From Bacteroidetes bacterium GWA2_30_7 (GTDB lineage: Bacteria; Bacteroidota; Bacteroidia; Bacteroidales; GWF2-33-38): a stretch of 10,000 nucleotides of DNA. The stretch covers positions 1-10,000 of the forward strand of contig MENC01000023.1 of NCBI GenBank assembly GCA_001768155.1, given 5' to 3'. This document shows, piece after piece, positions 6,060-10,000 of the stretch; the first letter of the stretch is position 1; each line of letters opens with the position of its first letter. The notes beneath the pieces were generated by a model that searched no databases, was not told where the DNA came from, and saw only the letters and a program-made list of their open reading frames with translations. The position numbers and the translations under genes are program-made.

Positions 6060-6092
6060 GGAATTTGAAACTTGGAACTTGGAATTTGGAAT
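6051..6092. repeat. six-unit heptamer array (TTGGAAY)
   Basis: Six consecutive 7-nt units: TTGGAGC, TTGGAAT, TTGAAAC, TTGGAAC, TTGGAAT, TTGGAAT. The array fills the gap between the convergent nth and TPR-SpoIIE genes and ends at the base before the stop codon of the latter. It does not encode a recognisable peptide. Such TTGGAAY strings are, from memory, scattered between genes in Bacteroidota. Confidence 0.85.
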
Positions 6093-8459
6093 TTATATTC
6101 TGAAACCCATAACAGTAATATCATCTCGTTGTTCAATTTTTTCAAAAGACGCATTATTTACAATAAATTTTTCAAGTTTTTGACCTTGTTCCGACATTGA
6201 CTTAGTACTATTTTCTAATAATAAATTTTTAAATTTCTTTTTCCCAAGTGAAAAACCTTTTTCGCCATAAGAAATATCAATAAATCCGTCAGTAGTCATA
6301 TAAAAAGCATGATTTTTTTCTAAAGAAAATTCAAAATTATTATACTCATAATAATCATCACTACCGGTATATCCTAGGCTACATCTATCACCTTTATGTT
6401 CAACTATTTCATTTCCATCAAAATTAAATAACGAGATTTTTGCCCCGGAGTAGGTTAATTTTCTGCTGGGAATATCAACAACACATATTCCGACATCCAT
6501 TCCATCATCTGCTTTGTTACTATCATTATTTTGCCTTAAAGTGTGTTGAATATAAAAATTAAGTTCTTGAAGAATCAAAGCGGGATTATCAATTCCCTCA
6601 AGAGCAACTATTTGATTTAAACCTGCATTTCCAATTAATGTCATAAAAGCTCCAGGTACTCCATGACCTGTACAATCGGCAACAACAATAATACATCTAT
6701 AATCAATTTGTTTGTACCAATAAAAGTCGCCGCCAACAACATCTTTTGGTTTGAAAACAACAAATGAATCGGGCAATAACTGATTAATATAATCTAGTGG
6801 TTTTAGAATTGCTCGTTGTATATTGCTTGCATAATTTATACTATCGGTTATCAATTTTTTTTGTTCAACTACAATATCTCTCTGATGTACAATTTGGTCT
6901 CGTTGCGATGAAATTTCTTCGTTTCGTTGATTTAGTTCTTCATTTTTTGATAAAATCTCAATGCTCTTAACCTGTATTTCTTCATTTTTTTGGTTCAACA
7001 ATAAATTCTTTTCTTCAACCGAATGTTTTTGTAATTCGATAATACTTTTTTGCATACGAGTTGTGCGAAGTGAACGAAATGTAATTATTGCTATCACAAC
7101 AACTAACAACAAACCACATGCTACAAACAAAATAACTATTTTTTGCTTTTTATTTTCAGAAAGCTGTAATTCTTTCTCTTTTCCAAGTTTATCAATTTGA
7201 AGTTGCTTTTTCTCTGATTCATATTTTGCTCCAATATCGGCTATTGATTTATTCTTTTCATTATTGAACAAAGTATCATTAGTTGTAATATATATTTCAA
7301 AGTATTTAATCGCTTCTTTTAATTGACCAAGTTTAGTATAAGCTTTTTTTAATAGGTCGGCTGCATAATTTTGAATAGGAACAGCACCAATATTAACTGC
7401 TAAATCATACGACTTTAAACCGTATTTTATAGCAGCATTAAGATTGCCATTGTATTGTGCCAAATTAGAATTTTCGTGAGATTCTGCCATGTGTATATGC
7501 ATAAACGAAATATTTGCATAAACAACTGCGGAACTATTTTTATCGCCAATTTCTTCAAGTATTTTCAATGCTTTAAGATAATATTCAATAGATTTTTCAT
7601 AACTATTTTGATTAGCATAAACGTTCCCAATATTATTGTAACTTCTAGTAATCTCAGTTTTATCAGCTAATTCTTCATTTATTGTTAATGCTTTAAGAAA
7701 ATAATCTATAGCAGTTTCAAAACTATTTTTTAGACGATAAACTATTCCTAAATTATTATAACATTTAGATGTTTCCTTTTTGCAATCCAACAACTCTGGA
7801 TGTAATTTTACTAATTCCTCATTTATTTTTAAAGCATTAGAATAAAATTCGATTGCTTTGTCAAAATCCTTTTGGTCGGCATATACAATTCCAATATTAT
7901 TATAGCAGTTAGCCATTCCTTTTTTTCCCTCTACTTGCTTAGAATTCAATCTATCTAACTCTTCATTAATTTTTAAAGCTTTAAGATAAAATTCGATTGC
8001 TTTATCGTAATTGCCTTGATAACGATTAACATTTCCAATGTTATTGTAACAATTTGCCATTCCTTGTTTATCATCAAGTTTGCTTTTTATTTTTAAAGCC
8101 TTATTATAAAATTCCAGAGATACATCGTATTTTCCTTTGTCGGCATTTGCAATTCCGATATAGCGAAGGGCGTTTGATTTTAGTAACTGTAATGATTTTA
8201 ATATTTGTTGTTCGTTTGTTTCATTATCGAAGCGATTTATTGCTTTATCAGATAGTTCAAGTGCTTTGTTATAATAAAACATTGCAGTATCGGGTATTTT
8301 GTATTTATACAAATCGCCAATTTCAATATATAACTTTATGATTGAAGTATCACTTTTTGAAGTATTTATACAGTTTTTTAAAGAATCCAGTTTATTATTC
8401 TGAGAAAACAAATTGAACGAAAATAATGTTATTAGAAATATTATTAATGTCTTAATCAT
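6093..8459 (-). CDS. TPR sensor protein with transmembrane helix and SpoIIE-type PP2C phosphatase
   Basis: A 788-aa signalling protein. The signal peptide is residues 1-20 (MIKTLIIFLITLFSFNLFS). Seven or so tetratricopeptide repeats occupy about 40-395, the clearest with the pattern YNNIGxVYxxxxxxxxAIEFYxKALKINEEL in the middle of the protein. A charged helix leads to one transmembrane segment at about 441-461 (VILFVACGLLLVVVIAIITF). A coiled coil (about 465-540) full of NEEI/NEEL motifs connects to a SpoIIE/PP2C domain (about 540-788). Metal-site residues are present: VVGGDFYW, VVADCTGHGVPGAFM, DDGMD, TTDGF and QRDDIT. The TPR part should lie in the periplasm and the Ser/Thr phosphatase in the cytoplasm, probably acting on an anti-sigma-factor antagonist or similar partner. 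A TTG at 8465 is in frame, but the ATG gives a better signal peptide and suits the promoter. No partner gene is nearby. Confidence 0.93.
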   Translation of the reverse strand: MIKTLIIFLITLFSFNLFSQNNKLDSLKNCINTSKSDTSIIKLYIEIGDLYKYKIPDTAMFYYNKALELSDKAINRFDNETNEQQILKSLQLLKSNALRYIGIANADKGKYDVSLEFYNKALKIKSKLDDKQGMANCYNNIGNVNRYQGNYDKAIEFYLKALKINEELDRLNSKQVEGKKGMANCYNNIGIVYADQKDFDKAIEFYSNALKINEELVKLHPELLDCKKETSKCYNNLGIVYRLKNSFETAIDYFLKALTINEELADKTEITRSYNNIGNVYANQNSYEKSIEYYLKALKILEEIGDKNSSAVVYANISFMHIHMAESHENSNLAQYNGNLNAAIKYGLKSYDLAVNIGAVPIQNYAADLLKKAYTKLGQLKEAIKYFEIYITTNDTLFNNEKNKSIADIGAKYESEKKQLQIDKLGKEKELQLSENKKQKIVILFVACGLLLVVVIAIITFRSLRTTRMQKSIIELQKHSVEEKNLLLNQKNEEIQVKSIEILSKNEELNQRNEEISSQRDQIVHQRDIVVEQKKLITDSINYASNIQRAILKPLDYINQLLPDSFVVFKPKDVVGGDFYWYKQIDYRCIIVVADCTGHGVPGAFMTLIGNAGLNQIVALEGIDNPALILQELNFYIQHTLRQNNDSNKADDGMDVGICVVDIPSRKLTYSGAKISLFNFDGNEIVEHKGDRCSLGYTGSDDYYEYNNFEFSLEKNHAFYMTTDGFIDISYGEKGFSLGKKKFKNLLLENSTKSMSEQGQKLEKFIVNNASFEKIEQRDDITVMGFRI

Positions 8460-8478
8460 TTTCAAGTTTCTTTTTTTT

Positions 8479-8486
8479 CAAAGATA
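8479..8486 (-). promoter_or_regulatory. -7 box (TATCTTTG) of the TPR-SpoIIE gene
   Basis: On the minus strand TATCTTTG matches TAnnTTTG and lies 19 nt before the ATG at 8459, nearly the same spacing as in the first gene of the window. No good TTTG is found 19 bp further upstream; that region is A-rich. The predicted leader is about 13 nt. Confidence 0.5.
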
Positions 8487-8749
8487 ATTTTTTTTGTTTT
8501 GTTGTAGTTTAAATTTGTTATGTTTTTCGAATCTAAACTATAATACATGGTTTATAAGCTTAAATCTGCAAAAATACTAAAACCCCGATTAAACAAGCTT
8601 TTATACTGAATTTTAGTGAATTATAGGGTTAAAATTTATTTGTAATGATAGTTTCATCAAAAATAATCGTTTTGTAAACATATTATTTATTCAGAATTTT
8701 CTACTAAATTTAAAGGCATTTTTAATAATTAAATTAATTAAGAAACAAT

Positions 8750-9808
8750 TTGAATAAAATATCACTCCTAAAGCAATTTCTGCCTGGTTTATTACCACTA
8801 TTCGTTTTCATTATTGCTGACGAAATTTGGGGTACTGAGGTCGGTATGTATGTTGCAATTGGCTTTGGAATTTCTCAGCTTATAATTATTTACCTTAAAG
8901 AAAAACGCTTAGACAGCTTTGTAATACTTGATACATTGCTAATTACTGCACTAGGCGTAATTTCAATAATTCTTGAAAATGATATTTTTTTTAAATTAAA
9001 ACCAGCCTTAATTGGAATTATATTTTGTTCAATTCTTGCAATTTCTGCTTTTACAAAGCTCGACATAATGCTGGCAATGTCGAAAAGATATATGAATAAT
9101 ATGTCGCTGAATGATATGCAGTTAAAAGCATTTAAAAAAAGCCAGAAAATACTATTTTATATATTTTTCGTTCATACATTGCTTGTATTTTATTCTGCAT
9201 TTTATATGTCGAAAGAAGCTTGGGCATTTATAAGCGGTGGTTTGTTTTACATTATTTTTGGAGGATATTTTATGTTTGAATTTTTAAAAAATAAAATCAG
9301 AAGTAAACAAATTGAATGGTTTCCGTTAGTTGATAAAGAAGGGAAAGTAATTGGAAAAGCTCCTCGCCACGAGTGTCATTCAAACAATACACTTTTACAT
9401 CCGGTTGTACATTTACATGTTTTTAATTCAAAAAACGAACTATATCTGCAAAAACGCCCATCTTGGAAAGATGTTCAACCAGATAAGTGGGACACAGCAG
9501 TTGGAGGTCATATAAGCATTAACGAAACAATTGAAAATGCTCTTAAAAGAGAAGCCGATGAAGAACTTAATTTAAAAACATTTAATCCTGTTTTTATAAC
9601 AAAGTATGTTTGGAAAAGCGATGTTGAAAGTGAATTAGTTTTTTCGCACTATTCAATTATAGATAAAGAAATTAATTACAATAAAAAAGAATTATCAGAC
9701 GGAAAATTTTGGAAAATATCTGAAATTAAAAGCAATATTGGCAAAAATATATTTACACCAAATTTTGAAAATGAATTTGAGCTACTATTAAAATTAAAAT
9801 TGTTGTAA
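8750..9808 (+). CDS. membrane protein fused to Nudix hydrolase (YciB/IspA-like plus YfcD/IDI-like Nudix)
   Basis: A 352-aa two-part protein. Residues 1-180 are hydrophobic with about five or six membrane segments (near 8-24, 31-48, 57-74, 84-101, 133-151, 157-178). The motif order FLPGLLPLFVF...FKLKPALI...AWAFISGG resembles the YciB/IspA septation-protein family. Residues 190-340 are a cytoplasmic Nudix domain: FPLVDKEGKVIGKAPRHECH, HPVVHLHVF, LYLQKRP, then the Nudix box from Gly253 through Glu259 to READEELNL (267-275). The catalytic REx2EE residues are intact, but the Gly that normally follows is Asn274. The sequence is closest to YfcD/isopentenyl-diphosphate-isomerase-like Nudix proteins. 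The start is TTG: a stop lies five codons upstream and the first ATG would remove the first membrane segment. No clear promoter was found in the 290 bp upstream. Substrate is unknown. Confidence 0.85.
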   Translation: MNKISLLKQFLPGLLPLFVFIIADEIWGTEVGMYVAIGFGISQLIIIYLKEKRLDSFVILDTLLITALGVISIILENDIFFKLKPALIGIIFCSILAISAFTKLDIMLAMSKRYMNNMSLNDMQLKAFKKSQKILFYIFFVHTLLVFYSAFYMSKEAWAFISGGLFYIIFGGYFMFEFLKNKIRSKQIEWFPLVDKEGKVIGKAPRHECHSNNTLLHPVVHLHVFNSKNELYLQKRPSWKDVQPDKWDTAVGGHISINETIENALKREADEELNLKTFNPVFITKYVWKSDVESELVFSHYSIIDKEINYNKKELSDGKFWKISEIKSNIGKNIFTPNFENEFELLLKLKLL

Positions 9809-9850
9809 ATGAGTAAATAATTCATCAATTTTTTGTTATAATCCTAAAAT

Positions 9851-9901
9851 CCGCAGGTTCTATTATAATTTACGTTGCACTGCGTTGTATTGAACCTGTG
9901 G
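9851..9901. repeat. hairpin-forming inverted repeat with 10-bp arms
   Basis: CCGCAGGTTC (9851-9860) pairs with GAACCTGTGG (9892-9901): nine Watson-Crick pairs and one G-T. The 31-nt loop contains GTTGCACTGCGTTG. No T-run follows, so it is not a typical terminator. GC content is well above the surroundings, suggesting an interspersed palindromic element. Confidence 0.6.
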
Positions 9902-9912
9902 TTATTGAGCTT

Positions 9913-9928
9913 TATCGAAATATCGAAA
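9913..9928. repeat. tandem 8-mer TATCGAAA x2
   Basis: TATCGAAA occurs twice back to back between the two hairpins, with a degenerate third copy (AATCGAAG) at 9937-9944. This may be part of the same composite intergenic repeat. Confidence 0.45.
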
Positions 9929-9953
9929 TAAGTTTAATCGAAGTGTTGTTTAC

Positions 9954-9977
9954 CAGTCAGGTGAAAACACCTGACTG
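9954..9977. repeat. perfect 10-bp hairpin (CAGTCAGGTG-AAAA-CACCTGACTG)
   Basis: CAGTCAGGTG (9954-9963), loop AAAA, CACCTGACTG (9968-9977): a perfect GC-rich stem with a tight loop. No T-run follows. The downstream CACGTTGC shares ACGTTGC with the loop of the preceding hairpin (9872-9878 and 9982-9988), hinting that both belong to one repeat family. The element may continue past the window edge. Confidence 0.7.
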
Positions 9978-10000
9978 ATGCACGTTGCCTCCCCGATGAT

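Overview
The window is AT-rich, tightly coding DNA that most likely comes from the chromosome of a Bacteroidota bacterium. Three signs point there. Several genes are preceded by the Bacteroidota-type promoter signature (TTTG, about 19 bp, TAnnTTTG). Shine-Dalgarno sites are weak or absent and upstream regions are A-rich. The gene content is typical of the phylum: a DEAD-box helicase, a small Lys-rich protein and a cold-shock protein in a row; a TPR-membrane-SpoIIE phosphatase; an AAA_14/DUF4143 ATPase; and intergenic short repeats. No rRNA, tRNA, CRISPR array, transposase or phage gene was seen.

Layout. 1-214: non-coding left margin ending in a promoter. 215-772: coiled-coil protein with a PD-(D/E)XK nuclease-like core. 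787-2681: a probable cold-shock operon with a clear promoter, a leader of about 165 nt, a DEAD-box helicase (991-2199), a 65-aa Lys-rich protein (2210-2407), a cold-shock-domain protein (2427-2621) and a strong intrinsic terminator (2646-2681). 2773-5219: a perfect 18-bp inverted repeat overlaps the -33 region of a promoter that drives an AAA_14/DUF4143 ATPase with almost no leader. It is followed 18 bp later by an exported protein that joins a predicted beta-barrel to six 23-residue leucine-rich repeats. 5220-5383: a hairpin and an imperfect palindrome built from 9-nt units. 5384-6022: endonuclease III. 6044-6092: a hairpin and a six-unit heptamer array between convergent genes. 6093-8459 (minus): TPR sensor with SpoIIE-type phosphatase. 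8750-9808: predicted YciB/IspA-like membrane domain fused to a Nudix hydrolase. 9809-10000: two hairpin-forming repeats and a small tandem repeat.

Functionally this is mostly housekeeping and signalling. The helicase, small protein and cold-shock protein fit together in RNA unfolding at low temperature. Nth repairs oxidised pyrimidines. The TPR-SpoIIE protein is probably the output arm of a signalling pathway. No complete new defence or mobile system is visible. The most unusual items are the inverted repeat on the ATPase promoter with a near-leaderless start, the barrel-LRR fusion, the membrane-Nudix fusion, and the intergenic repeat families.
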